A DNA stretch of 64,000 bases from assembly GCF_014692525.1 (NCBI RefSeq), contig NZ_JACNYL010000003.1:620001-684000 (forward strand), written 5' to 3'. The number at the start of each line of letters is the position of its first letter. The first letter of the stretch is position 1. Made by a program: the position numbers and the translations under genes. This document shows positions 47,042 to 56,758 of this stretch, one piece after another. Source of the stretch: Sphingobacterium chuzhouense. Lineage in GTDB: Bacteria; Bacteroidota; Bacteroidia; Sphingobacteriales; Sphingobacteriaceae. The notes beneath the pieces are model-generated. The model was not told the origin of the DNA, ran no database searches, and was given only the letters and a program-made list of their open reading frames with translations.

Positions 47042-50000
47042 CTAATCAACTGTTTTCTTTTCCTGCATTTTAATAAACGCCAAATGTGTTTTCGCACCAA
47101 CGTGTATACTGTCTTTTCGCAAGACATTTTCAAACTCCTCATTCGCTTTGTCCGGTTTCCCTAAGCCTAAATAGCCTAGCCCCATCATGTATCGACAATG
47201 AATTTCATTTCTAACAGCTAAGTCGTCATCAAAAATGAGCATATCCGGCAGAGATACGGCAAAGTAATCGATCTGCGGCTTGTCGTTAATATGAGTTTGT
47301 CCGTATGCGATGAGTTTGTTGAAAATCCCGGTAGCTTTCTGCTCATCACCCAATTTCCTCCAGGCCAGCCCTTGATAAAATATCATATCTGGTTTCTGGT
47401 CGTTATAGAATACCGCAGCAACAGGTTCATTTTCGCCTTCGGTAGCCTTTTTAAAACTAATATCGGCCTTTTCAGTTTCGCCCATTCCCTGATAGGTTTC
47501 CCCTAGCCAATAAAACAAATCATTTTCTTTTGCTCCAATGAGTTTACCCTCACCCAAATTTACAGGATATACCTGTGCCTGCTCCAATAGCTGGATGGCA
47601 GCCTCAAATTCCGCTTGCCGAATAGCTTTTTTAGCTAATTCCATTAAACTGTATACATATTGCTCAGGTACCTTTCCCTCGCCACCTTCCCAAGGGTGAA
47701 ACTTTCGTCGGGACAATTGCTCGCGCGCTTTCTCATATTCACCCAGAAAATTATATAAGGAAACCCGTTCTAAATATAGGTCATCTCGCGCTTCCAGCAG
47801 TGCGTTGTGCTTCTCCAATAAATTTAGGCGCTCTTCCGGAAGCCTATTCAAGCGTTTATACAATTGATCGAGCTCCATGAACACCCGCGAATCGTTCGGA
47901 TCAATTGCAAAAGCCTTCTCAAAACATTCCACGGAACGAGCGGGATTCGCCTTTTTATTAAAGTAAGCTATTCCTAAATTCCGGAAAACGGTAGCAAAGG
48001 TATCGTCGCGTTTTATTGAGGTTTCCCACAGCTGTATAGCATCGTCATATTGCCGTTTATCATACCATAGATTACCCAGATAATAAGGTGCTTTCGCATC
48101 CTCCGGGTTCAGTTTCAGCGCACATTCCAGCACGCCGATCTCTTCTAATCGATTGGGAAAGCAAAGCTCTGGATGCGCCGAGGCAGCCCGCTTAAACCAG
48201 GATTTCGCCTTTTGCTCATCGCCAGCCTTCCACGTAAACCACCCCAAATAGTAGGCAATCATGGGCTGACGATGGATGTCTGTTGCTACGACGCTCAACA
48301 CTTCGATAGCTTCGGGATACAGTCCCGCTGCCGCATAATCCAAAGCATATTCCAGAAAACTATTGCTGTATTTTCGCGATAGCCTTTCCAACTCTTCCAA
48401 AGATTCAGCCGATTTATCTTTCTGATCAAGCAGCGAATAGGATTTACCAAGCTCGAAATACGCACCTAAATTAAATCGGTCGCGCTTAATAGCTTCTTTA
48501 CTTACGGCTATCGCTTCATCCCATTGATATTGTTTGCGTAGAATAGCGGCTTTTAAAACCCAGGCTTTATTATTCCGCGCATTTCGGTCTATAGACCAAT
48601 TGATATGTTCGAATGCCTGCGTTAGATCATCCTTTATGAGGTCGATCTGTGCCAACGAAAAGTAGCCACTATCCTGCCACGCACCATTCCATACCGCTTT
48701 ATAGAAAGCCTCATAGGCATCGTCTAGCCGATCCATAAATTTAAGCGATAAACCGAGATTGTAATACGGTTCGCCATCATAGGGATTAGGATTTCGCTGC
48801 GTATAGGTTTCAATAGCCTTTCCCAGGTAGGGCTCGCTTTTCTCAAATTTCCCTTTTCTTAAATACCATTTTCCCAGCGCATTGTTGTTTCGCGCATCCT
48901 TTGGATCTCTGCGAAGGGCCTCCTCATAGTAATCAACTGGATTGTATGTAGCGTGCCGGTATTGTTCCAAGTGTAGACCGGTTAAAAACAGCTGCTCGGT
49001 ATTCTCCACCTCTTGTGCAGGTAAAGCCGCTTCGGCAGATTTGGGAAATTCGGTAGCGATATCCCGAAGAGGTTCATAGCTAATCCGTTCTTTTCCGGTA
49101 TGATCCTGTATAACCACTTTAAGATCTTTCCCGTTTACTTCCCTTTGGAGGTTTATCACTTTAACAAATACGTTTTCCGGTGAAACGTCAAATACCTCTT
49201 TATGGAGCAACTCGGTTCCACACCAGATCGCGAGTTGATTCCTCCGTTGCTCTGATGTAGAAAATACTTTTACAATCGCCTTCTGCCCTTCCGTATCCAT
49301 ATAAATCAGCATGTCCTTCGTGGCATTTTTCACTACGCCCAACTCCTGATAAGGCATAAAATATTGCGTAAACGATTTTTCCTCATAAGGCATTAGCCAG
49401 GTAAAGTCAGGTTGATTGTCGGTATATACGCCAGTCATCAGTTCAATATAAGGGCCATCCTCGTCGGTTAGGTTACGGTCCCAAGCCTTACCGAAATCCC
49501 CATTTCCCCAGGTCCACTGCTTTTTGCCCGGCGAAACGTGGTGGTTGGCAACATGCAGAATCCCGGCCTGCGTATCATTTTCATAACCGCCCACAAAATC
49601 ATAGCTTGACTTAACCGCCATATACGACGTCGGTACCGGTATATTTTTATAATTGGAAATGTCCGTTCCGGGCGAATAATCTACCTTATAATAGGTCCCC
49701 GTTGCTATTGGGAAACTGGTTACATCCCGTTTGCCATGGTCAAACACTGCATTTACATCTGGCGGAAAAACGGATTGATAGTAATCGTTGACCTTGACAG
49801 CCGGATTCGCCCACCATAGAAACGTCTGCGGCAGTGCAGTGCGGTTATATACTTTGGCTTTGATTTCCAGGTATGCTTTTTCCGGATAAACCGTGAACCC
49901 GGCCATTCCTTTGGTACCAAACATGCGCTCAATTTCGTTTACCCAAACGGTTTTGCTCCCATCCGCATTTTCTTCTATCGTGTAATCCACCGGCTGAAAT

Positions 50001-50386
50001 GTGCTTGGTCTGTGATGTTGTGGCCAGTTAAACTCTATCCCTCCCGATATCCACGGACCGCACAGCCCCACCAAGGCCGGTTTGATGACATGGTTATAAT
50101 AGATAAAATCCCGTTTTTTTACTTTGTCGTATGCCCGCTGGATTCTCCCGCCCAGTTCAGGCAAGATCATAATTTTTATATACTTATTTTCCAGAAATAA
50201 AGCGGTGTATTCGACATCCTCTTTATCGTCGTATATCTTTTCGATAACCGGATTGGGATAAACCACCCCACTACTACCTTGATAAACACGTTTCTCAAAA
50301 AACATCGGATTTTTCTCCGGATTGCCACATTTATAGGTAGGAATCTTGATCTTCTCTTCCCAAACATTTACAAAAAGGTCATTCAT
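47042..50386 (-). CDS. DUF5107 protein with long TPR array
   Basis: 1114 residues, no signal peptide (starts MNDLFVNVWEEKIKIPTYK), so probably cytoplasmic. The N-terminal approximately 340 residues form a DUF5107 domain with a mutarotase-like (galactose-mutarotase superfold) pattern: IMILPELGGRIQRAYDKV, GGIEFNWPQHHRPSTFQP, then TWLMPYEEKSFTQYFMP. From about 480 to the end there are more than ten TPR-like helix pairs (for example APYYLGNLWYDKRQYDDAI), interrupted by FHPWEGGEGKVPEQY. Function is unproven. It could recognise or process a sugar imported by this locus. It heads the operon DUF5107-GH2-GH88 under a double-box promoter. Confidence 0.86.
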   Translation of the reverse strand: MNDLFVNVWEEKIKIPTYKCGNPEKNPMFFEKRVYQGSSGVVYPNPVIEKIYDDKEDVEYTALFLENKYIKIMILPELGGRIQRAYDKVKKRDFIYYNHVIKPALVGLCGPWISGGIEFNWPQHHRPSTFQPVDYTIEENADGSKTVWVNEIERMFGTKGMAGFTVYPEKAYLEIKAKVYNRTALPQTFLWWANPAVKVNDYYQSVFPPDVNAVFDHGKRDVTSFPIATGTYYKVDYSPGTDISNYKNIPVPTSYMAVKSSYDFVGGYENDTQAGILHVANHHVSPGKKQWTWGNGDFGKAWDRNLTDEDGPYIELMTGVYTDNQPDFTWLMPYEEKSFTQYFMPYQELGVVKNATKDMLIYMDTEGQKAIVKVFSTSEQRRNQLAIWCGTELLHKEVFDVSPENVFVKVINLQREVNGKDLKVVIQDHTGKERISYEPLRDIATEFPKSAEAALPAQEVENTEQLFLTGLHLEQYRHATYNPVDYYEEALRRDPKDARNNNALGKWYLRKGKFEKSEPYLGKAIETYTQRNPNPYDGEPYYNLGLSLKFMDRLDDAYEAFYKAVWNGAWQDSGYFSLAQIDLIKDDLTQAFEHINWSIDRNARNNKAWVLKAAILRKQYQWDEAIAVSKEAIKRDRFNLGAYFELGKSYSLLDQKDKSAESLEELERLSRKYSNSFLEYALDYAAAGLYPEAIEVLSVVATDIHRQPMIAYYLGWFTWKAGDEQKAKSWFKRAASAHPELCFPNRLEEIGVLECALKLNPEDAKAPYYLGNLWYDKRQYDDAIQLWETSIKRDDTFATVFRNLGIAYFNKKANPARSVECFEKAFAIDPNDSRVFMELDQLYKRLNRLPEERLNLLEKHNALLEARDDLYLERVSLYNFLGEYEKAREQLSRRKFHPWEGGEGKVPEQYVYSLMELAKKAIRQAEFEAAIQLLEQAQVYPVNLGEGKLIGAKENDLFYWLGETYQGMGETEKADISFKKATEGENEPVAAVFYNDQKPDMIFYQGLAWRKLGDEQKATGIFNKLIAYGQTHINDKPQIDYFAVSLPDMLIFDDDLAVRNEIHCRYMMGLGYLGLGKPDKANEEFENVLRKDSIHVGAKTHLAFIKMQEKKTVD

Positions 50387-50515
50387 TGTTTGCGTAATTT
50401 AAATTTATCTGTCAATGTTGAGGCTGTCTCTTTCCATCCGTAGAAAAAGAAAGCCTAGAAAACACATGCCTGGCTTGTAGATAAAAGATATCCTATAATC
50501 AGGTCTAACTGTACA

Positions 50516-50580
50516 CAAACATAGGGTTCCATCCGACAAAACAAAATGGATGATTCAGTGAAAATGATAGACATTTTTAC
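50516..50580 (-). promoter_or_regulatory. DUF5107-GH2-GH88 operon promoter with 21-bp-spaced double box
   Basis: On the minus strand: TCTAT (50571-50567) inside GTAAAAATGTCTATCATTTT, TCCAT (50550-50546), TTTG (50545-50542) as a -33 box, and TATGTTTG (50523-50516) as a perfect -7 box 18 bp later. Spacings are again 21 and 48 bp. The best-formed promoter of the five. Confidence 0.78.
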
Positions 50581-50610
50581 GGGGGCTTATAATTAAAAAT
50601 AGTTTTTTTC

Positions 50611-50666
50611 TACATGTTTTACAGATTATAGTCCATTTTCTAACTCAGAATATCCTAATAAATTTG
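50611..50666 (+). promoter_or_regulatory. GH2-susC-susD operon promoter with 21-bp-spaced double box
   Basis: TACAT (50611-50615, one base off the box), TCCAT (50632-50636) and the perfect -7 box TAAATTTG (50659-50666). Spacings are 21 and 48 bp. The upstream box flank is less conserved here than in the other four sites. Confidence 0.62.
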
Positions 50667-50834
50667 CTTTTGTTATAAATCTTAGCAATAACATCACGCT
50701 ATCGTAAAAGTGATCAAAAAGGTATTTTTACATAGTTGCTCTTTACTATAGGGAAGTATCGTGTCGATGTGTTTGCGTGTTTATGATACATTTTATTTCA
50801 TGAATTTATTGTCAGTAAATCCAAATTTTAAAAA

Positions 50835-53651
50835 ATGAAGTTTTCAACTAAAAACCAGACGGTCCGCAAGCTTTTACTCTCTATTTTAATAGCTTGTTGC
50901 TTATATACCGAGTTATTTTCGCAGACCAAGCTTAATCTATCTGGGCAATGGGCCGTCGCGCTCGATCCTTTGGATATCGGTGTGAAAGAGCAGTGGGAAA
51001 ATCGATTGTTCGACACACAGCTTTCCCTTCCGGGAACACTCGACGATGCAAAGTTGGGAAACCCCAACACGTTAACTCCCGAATTGGAAAAACTACAGCT
51101 CACACATCTCACCCGCAAACACCGCTATGTCGGCGCTGCCTGGTATGCTAAAGAAATCGAGATTCCGAAAGACTGGAACGGCGAGAAAACAATTTTAAAG
51201 CTAGAGCGGGTCATCTGGAAAACGACCGTATGGGTCGATGGCGTAAAAGTGGATACCGAACAAAACAGCTTAATTGCGCCTCACTATTTTGATCTGAGTA
51301 AATACCTCACGCCCGGCCAAACACATCGGATTACCTTAAGGATAGACAATCGAAAATTCTTTGACGTCAGCTATAATAACTTAGCACATGCCTACACCGA
51401 TCACACACAAATCATCTGGAACGGCGTTATTGGCGAATTTTCCCTTGAAAATCAGCGTGCGGTACACTTTGACGACGTACAGGTTTATCCCGATATCACC
51501 GCCAAAAGCGTAAAAGTAAAAGCGGTTATCCAAAATAACACGACACGCACAATGAAATTGCCCTTGCACGTTGAATGTTCTTTAAAAGCGGGCAAGGGGC
51601 TCGCCGGACAGGTAGATCAAGAGATAACCCTCTCCGCAGGAGAACAGGTCGTGGAATTTACCCTCCCGATCACGGAGGAAATTCTGCCTTGGGACGAGTT
51701 TCACCCCAACTTATATAGCTTACATCTCTCGTTAGGTCGAAAATCCAGATCCACCGACACCGCCTTAGACTTTGGCTTTCGCGATTTCAAAGCACAGGGC
51801 AAAACATTTGAACTGAACGGACAGCCTATATTTTTGCGGGGAACGCTCGAATGCAATATTTTTCCGCTTACCGGACACCCGCCCATGCAAAAAGACGAAT
51901 GGTTAAACATATTTCAAACCGCAAAAAACTGGGGATTAAACCACATCCGCTTTCATTCGTGGTGCCCTCCTGAAGCAGCGTTCGCGGCAGCAGATCAGCT
52001 CGGCGTTTATCTGCAGGTGGAGCTGCCTATTTGGTCTTTAACCGTCGGTGAATTCCAGAGTACCACCGAATTTCTTTACGAAGAGGCCCAACGGATGATC
52101 AAAGAATATGGTAACCACCCATCGTTTATGTTGTGGAGCTTAGGCAATGAACTACAAGGCAATATGTCGGTGCTCAATAAAATGGTCTCTGATTTAAAGG
52201 AGACGGACAATCGGCGGTTATTTGCGAACACCTCGTTTACCTTTGAAAAAGGACACGGCGATAGACCGGAACCAAACGACGATTTCTTTGTGACCCAATG
52301 GACCAAAGACGGTTGGGTTAGAGGTCAAGGTGTTTTTAACGCGCAAAGTCCATCGTTTAACAAAAACTACAACAGTGCATTGGCTAATGTCCATGTCCCT
52401 GTTGTGACCCACGAGATTGGACAATATGCTGTTTTCCCCAATATACGCGAGATCGACAAATACACGGGCGTTTTAGATCCGTTAAACTTCAAAGCGATAC
52501 GGAACGATTTGCAGAAGAAGGGGCTAATCCAGCAGGCTGACGACTTCTTACAATCATCCGGTAAGCTTGCTGCCATCCTATACAAAGAAGAGATCGAACG
52601 CGCCTTAAAGACTGCTGGCATCAGCGGCTTTCAATTACTCGATCTCCATGACTTTCCGGGGCAAGGAACAGCTCTGGTAGGTTTGTTAGATGCTTTTTGG
52701 GAAAGTAAAGGTATACTCGATTCCACAGATTTTAAGCGCTTCAATGGCCCCCTTGTTCCACTTTTAAATTTCGAAAAGGCAACGTATAAAAACTCGGAGG
52801 TATTCCATGCAGACGTCAGTGTCTCCAATTACCTTCAGCCTTTTCATGAAAGCCAAACGATCGAGTGGTCCATCAGCAAAAACGATGCTCTCCTGGAGTC
52901 AGGAAAATTTGACGTACAGCTCGGCATGGGCTTTAATGATGGTCTCGGAAAGTTTTCGGTCGACCTCAGCAGCATACAAGAAGCCACAAAACTCACTGTC
53001 CAACTGCAAATAGCCGGTACTAATTATAGCAACAGTTGGAATATTTGGGTATATCCCGCCTCAGAAACCGTGAATTTTGGAGACGTCATCTACACCAATG
53101 ATGTTACCGAGGCTATACAACAGGTACAAGCAGGTAAAAAAGTGCTCTTAAATCCCGATTGGAAGACCACCAAGGGGCTGGAAGGAAAGTTCGTTCCCGT
53201 CTTTTGGAGCCCCGTACATTTTCCAACACAAGCCGGAACAATGGGGTTATTATTAGATAAGCAGAACGCGGTGTTTGCCGACTTTCCTACAGACAATCAT
53301 ACCGACTGGCAATGGTGGGATCTAAATGTCAACTCTACCACTTTGATTATCGACTCTCTGGAAGGTGGAACACCCCTCATCCAGATGATTGATAATTTCG
53401 CCAACAACAGAAAGCTGGCACTAGCCTTCGAGGGTTCTCTTAATGAAGGGAAACTGATGGTTGTTTCCATCGATCTTAACTCCAATTTGGAAAAGCGGAT
53501 CGTCGCGAAGCAACTCTTGCAATCCATTCTGCGGTATATGAACAGTGACGATTTCCGGCCTGCGACGATCCGGAATCCGAAGTGGCTTGCAGACAACCTC
53601 AAACCCCAACAGCAAGAACAAAAGAAACAAGACGCAACCGCTATTTATTAA
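50835..53651 (+). CDS. GH2 family exo-glycosidase (third paralogue)
   Basis: 938 residues with signal MKFSTKNQTVRKLLLSILIACCLYT cleaved near FSQ30. Domain order equals the other two paralogues. Acid/base Glu439 (MLWSLGNELQG) and nucleophile Glu527 (VVTHEIGQYAVFPNI). The phrase REIDKYTGVLDPLN after the nucleophile matches the second paralogue more closely than the first, while HEIGQ matches the first. It heads a plus-strand operon with a SusC/SusD pair 62 bp downstream and ends in a Gln/Lys-rich tail (QQQEQKKQD). Substrate is not assigned. Confidence 0.92.
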   Translation: MKFSTKNQTVRKLLLSILIACCLYTELFSQTKLNLSGQWAVALDPLDIGVKEQWENRLFDTQLSLPGTLDDAKLGNPNTLTPELEKLQLTHLTRKHRYVGAAWYAKEIEIPKDWNGEKTILKLERVIWKTTVWVDGVKVDTEQNSLIAPHYFDLSKYLTPGQTHRITLRIDNRKFFDVSYNNLAHAYTDHTQIIWNGVIGEFSLENQRAVHFDDVQVYPDITAKSVKVKAVIQNNTTRTMKLPLHVECSLKAGKGLAGQVDQEITLSAGEQVVEFTLPITEEILPWDEFHPNLYSLHLSLGRKSRSTDTALDFGFRDFKAQGKTFELNGQPIFLRGTLECNIFPLTGHPPMQKDEWLNIFQTAKNWGLNHIRFHSWCPPEAAFAAADQLGVYLQVELPIWSLTVGEFQSTTEFLYEEAQRMIKEYGNHPSFMLWSLGNELQGNMSVLNKMVSDLKETDNRRLFANTSFTFEKGHGDRPEPNDDFFVTQWTKDGWVRGQGVFNAQSPSFNKNYNSALANVHVPVVTHEIGQYAVFPNIREIDKYTGVLDPLNFKAIRNDLQKKGLIQQADDFLQSSGKLAAILYKEEIERALKTAGISGFQLLDLHDFPGQGTALVGLLDAFWESKGILDSTDFKRFNGPLVPLLNFEKATYKNSEVFHADVSVSNYLQPFHESQTIEWSISKNDALLESGKFDVQLGMGFNDGLGKFSVDLSSIQEATKLTVQLQIAGTNYSNSWNIWVYPASETVNFGDVIYTNDVTEAIQQVQAGKKVLLNPDWKTTKGLEGKFVPVFWSPVHFPTQAGTMGLLLDKQNAVFADFPTDNHTDWQWWDLNVNSTTLIIDSLEGGTPLIQMIDNFANNRKLALAFEGSLNEGKLMVVSIDLNSNLEKRIVAKQLLQSILRYMNSDDFRPATIRNPKWLADNLKPQQQEQKKQDATAIY

Positions 53652-53713
53652 AACACTCGATCCGCGAATGAGCATACAGATAAAGAAGGACTGTATATTA
53701 AAAATCAAGGAAA

Positions 53714-56700
53714 ATGAAGACATATTTAATTATTATGCTATTTATCGCACCCCTTATCGGTTGGGCTCAAGAGCAACCAACGGTAAGCGGGGTAGTAAAA
53801 GGAAGTGACGATACCATAATCAGTGGAGCTACAGTAGCCGTGAAGGGAAAGCCCATTAGCACTTCGACGGACAACGACGGTTCTTATCATATTGCCGCGG
53901 CACCCCAAGACACGTTGGTATACAGCTTTGTAGGCTATCAACCGCAGCAGTTACCTGTAGCAGGCAAATCAACAATCGATGTATTTTTAGAACCGATGGC
54001 ATCCGATTTGGAGGAAGTCGTTGTAGTCGGTTACGGTGCTGTCCGCAAGAGTGATCTAACGAGCTCCATTACTTCGGTCAAAGGCGAAGATCTAAAAGAT
54101 TTTACGGCCGGTAGTGCGCTAAACGCCTTGCAGGGAAAAGCCAATGGTGTGCAGATTACGGGCTCTGGAGGACCAGGGGCAAGTCCGCGTGTCATTATTC
54201 GTGGAATTACATCGGTCAACGGTTCAGATCCCCTGTATGTGGTAGACAACGTGCCCCTACCCCCGGGTACAAACCTAAATTTCTTGAATCCAGAAGATAT
54301 AGAGAGTATGGAAGTCCTGAAAGACGCATCAGCCGCTGCTATCTTCGGAACCCGGGCATCGAATGGAGTAGTCCTCATCACAACCAAAAAAGGTAAGTCG
54401 GGCAAAACCGTATTTACCTTTAGCGGATCTACAGGAATACAAACCATTTCCAAGCCGAATATAGCGGATGCATCCATCTACGAGCAGGTATACAAAACAC
54501 GGTATACCAACGACGACAATGAGCCAATTTGGAATGCGGAAGATAATTTAAAACCCGGCGACGGCACAGATTGGTGGAAAGAAGCTGTCAATACGACAGC
54601 CATGATCCACAATTATAATGTAGGGTTTCAAGGAGGAAGCGAGAAGAACGTATTTAGCGGAAATGTTGGGTATTTCAGACAGAATTCGCAGTACGATGTG
54701 GGCTATTGGGATCGCTTGTCCATACGGCTAAATAATGAATATACCCTCATCGAGGATATTAAGTTGGGGATCGACCTCGCCCCGCGCTATGAATCCTGGA
54801 CAAACACGCCAGACTTGTATGCCGACATTATGCGGATGGATCCTACTACGCCCATATTCCGTCCGACAGATGAATGGGAAACCAATGTATTCAACAACTA
54901 TGCTCGTTCCAAGCATAATCAAGTATGGAACCCGATGGGACGTTTGGCCCGTTTAGACGAAAAAATACAACATTTCGCATTGATTATGACGCCTCACCTG
55001 ACGGTTACGCCTATCCAAGGAATGACCGCACGGACGCAGTTTAACGTAAATGCACGGGTACAAAACGCGCACAAATTTGAACCTGAATTTTTTATTGACA
55101 ATCTAGAGCAAGGTGAGCGTAGCTATATCGAGCGTCGGAACGACACCAATATCGATTGGAACTGGACGAACACCCTAAGCTATATGTTTGATCTGGATAA
55201 ACACTATTTCACTACGATGGTCGGTTTTACGATGGAAAAGTTTAGCACTTATGGGTTGCTTGGTTCGCGGTATGACCTGCCAAATAGCCACCCTGACCTT
55301 CGCTATCTCGATGCCGGTACCGATGAGGAAAAAGCATCTGGTACCGACACTTACCGGACGTTGATGTCGGTGTTGGGCCGGCTAACGTACAACTATAATT
55401 CGAAATATTACCTTACAGCGACCTTTAGACGCGACGGATCTTCGGCATTTCCTGCAGGTAACCGCTATGCCAATTTCCCGTCTATTTCGGGTGCGTGGCG
55501 TGTCAGCAATGAGTCGTTTCTAGCAGGACAGGACATCTTTCAAGATATCAAGCTGCGTGCGGGCTGGGGCCGTGTGGGCAACCAATCTGTTGCGGGACCA
55601 GGTCTTTATATCAACCTGATCGGACCGGCGGACTATGTGTTCGGGCCGGAAGGCACGCGATACGTCGGATCTGCCGTTAGTCAAGTGGGTAATCCGCTGC
55701 TAACCTGGGAAACCGTCGAAGATGTAAACGTAGGCTTAGATTTGGCTTTTTTACAGAACAAGTTCACGGTAGGAATAGATTGGTTCCGAAAGCGGAATCA
55801 CGACATGCTCATGCAGAAAAACAATCTACTCGTCCTCGGTTATCCGATGTGGGATGCCCAGATGTGGGCCAATATCGGGAGCATGCAGGCACAAGGATGG
55901 GAGTTTGCGCTCAAGTACAGCGACAATAGCCACGCATTCACTTATGATTTAGGGTTGAACATGACGGCCGTGCAGAGTAAAGCGATGGAACTGGCTATGG
56001 ATGCCCCTATTCTAACCGGGGCGGTCTATAACGACCTGGCGATACGCAATATACCCGGCGAAGAGATAAGCCGATTTTTCGGCTATCAGATCGATGGCGT
56101 ATTCCAAAATGAGGAGCAAGTGCAGCAACATGCCGGAACCGATGCCACGCTTATCCAGCCTAATGCACAACCCGGAGATTTTATCTTTAGGGATACCAAC
56201 GGAGACGGCCAGCTAAACGAAGATGACAAAGTGTTTATGGGCAAAGCATTTCCAGATTTTACGGTTGGATTTAACGCCCGTCTGGGTTACAAAAACTTTG
56301 ATCTGGTTGCCAATTTCTATGGTTCGGTCGGCAACGATATCATGAACTTACCCAAAGTTGGTTTCTATTCTGGAGAAAATGGCCAAAACGTCTATGCCGA
56401 TGCCTTTGATAAGGCTTGGAACGGCGAGGGAAGCACCAATACATTTGCCCGCTTGTCTGTAAATGATTTGAACAATAACTATCGTATTCCCTCGACCTTT
56501 ATGGTTGAAAATGGTAGCTTTTTAAGGGCGAAGCTGTTACAACTGGGATATACCCTACCCTCCTCGATGTGGTCGAATGGCCAGCTTAGGCTGTCCTTAT
56601 CTGCACAGAACCTGTTTACGATCACCAATTATACCGGCTTAGATCCTGAGGTGGCATCCGGAGGGACAGCTCTGGAATCGGGTATAGATCGCTTAGGTTA

Positions 56701-56746
56701 TCCTAATCCCCGTACTTTTCTTCTTGGTTTAAACCTCACGTTCTAA
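53714..56746 (+). CDS. SusC/RagA-type TonB-dependent transporter (third pair)
   Basis: 1010 residues: signal MKTYLIIMLFIAPLIGWAQ, carboxypeptidase-D-like domain (about 22-97; GVVKGSDDTIISGATVAVKG), TonB-box-like DLEEVVVVGYG near 97-107, plug (VIIRGITSVNGSDPLYVVD, IFGTRASNGVVLITTKKG), barrel ending FLLGLNLTF. Outer-membrane oligosaccharide importer. It is followed after 12 bp by its SusD. Confidence 0.96.
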   Translation: MKTYLIIMLFIAPLIGWAQEQPTVSGVVKGSDDTIISGATVAVKGKPISTSTDNDGSYHIAAAPQDTLVYSFVGYQPQQLPVAGKSTIDVFLEPMASDLEEVVVVGYGAVRKSDLTSSITSVKGEDLKDFTAGSALNALQGKANGVQITGSGGPGASPRVIIRGITSVNGSDPLYVVDNVPLPPGTNLNFLNPEDIESMEVLKDASAAAIFGTRASNGVVLITTKKGKSGKTVFTFSGSTGIQTISKPNIADASIYEQVYKTRYTNDDNEPIWNAEDNLKPGDGTDWWKEAVNTTAMIHNYNVGFQGGSEKNVFSGNVGYFRQNSQYDVGYWDRLSIRLNNEYTLIEDIKLGIDLAPRYESWTNTPDLYADIMRMDPTTPIFRPTDEWETNVFNNYARSKHNQVWNPMGRLARLDEKIQHFALIMTPHLTVTPIQGMTARTQFNVNARVQNAHKFEPEFFIDNLEQGERSYIERRNDTNIDWNWTNTLSYMFDLDKHYFTTMVGFTMEKFSTYGLLGSRYDLPNSHPDLRYLDAGTDEEKASGTDTYRTLMSVLGRLTYNYNSKYYLTATFRRDGSSAFPAGNRYANFPSISGAWRVSNESFLAGQDIFQDIKLRAGWGRVGNQSVAGPGLYINLIGPADYVFGPEGTRYVGSAVSQVGNPLLTWETVEDVNVGLDLAFLQNKFTVGIDWFRKRNHDMLMQKNNLLVLGYPMWDAQMWANIGSMQAQGWEFALKYSDNSHAFTYDLGLNMTAVQSKAMELAMDAPILTGAVYNDLAIRNIPGEEISRFFGYQIDGVFQNEEQVQQHAGTDATLIQPNAQPGDFIFRDTNGDGQLNEDDKVFMGKAFPDFTVGFNARLGYKNFDLVANFYGSVGNDIMNLPKVGFYSGENGQNVYADAFDKAWNGEGSTNTFARLSVNDLNNNYRIPSTFMVENGSFLRAKLLQLGYTLPSSMWSNGQLRLSLSAQNLFTITNYTGLDPEVASGGTALESGIDRLGYPNPRTFLLGLNLTF

Positions 56747-56758
56747 AATTATTACACG

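Larger units (their letters stand above)
50387..50834. other. Divergent intergenic region, AT-rich, two predicted promoters
   Basis: 448 bp between the DUF5107 operon and the GH2-susC-susD operon with no plausible gene. It holds the two double-box promoters described separately, facing outward, and long predicted 5' leaders of about 125 nt (left) and 160 nt (right). No stem-loop terminator or riboswitch-like fold was recognised. Confidence 0.7.
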
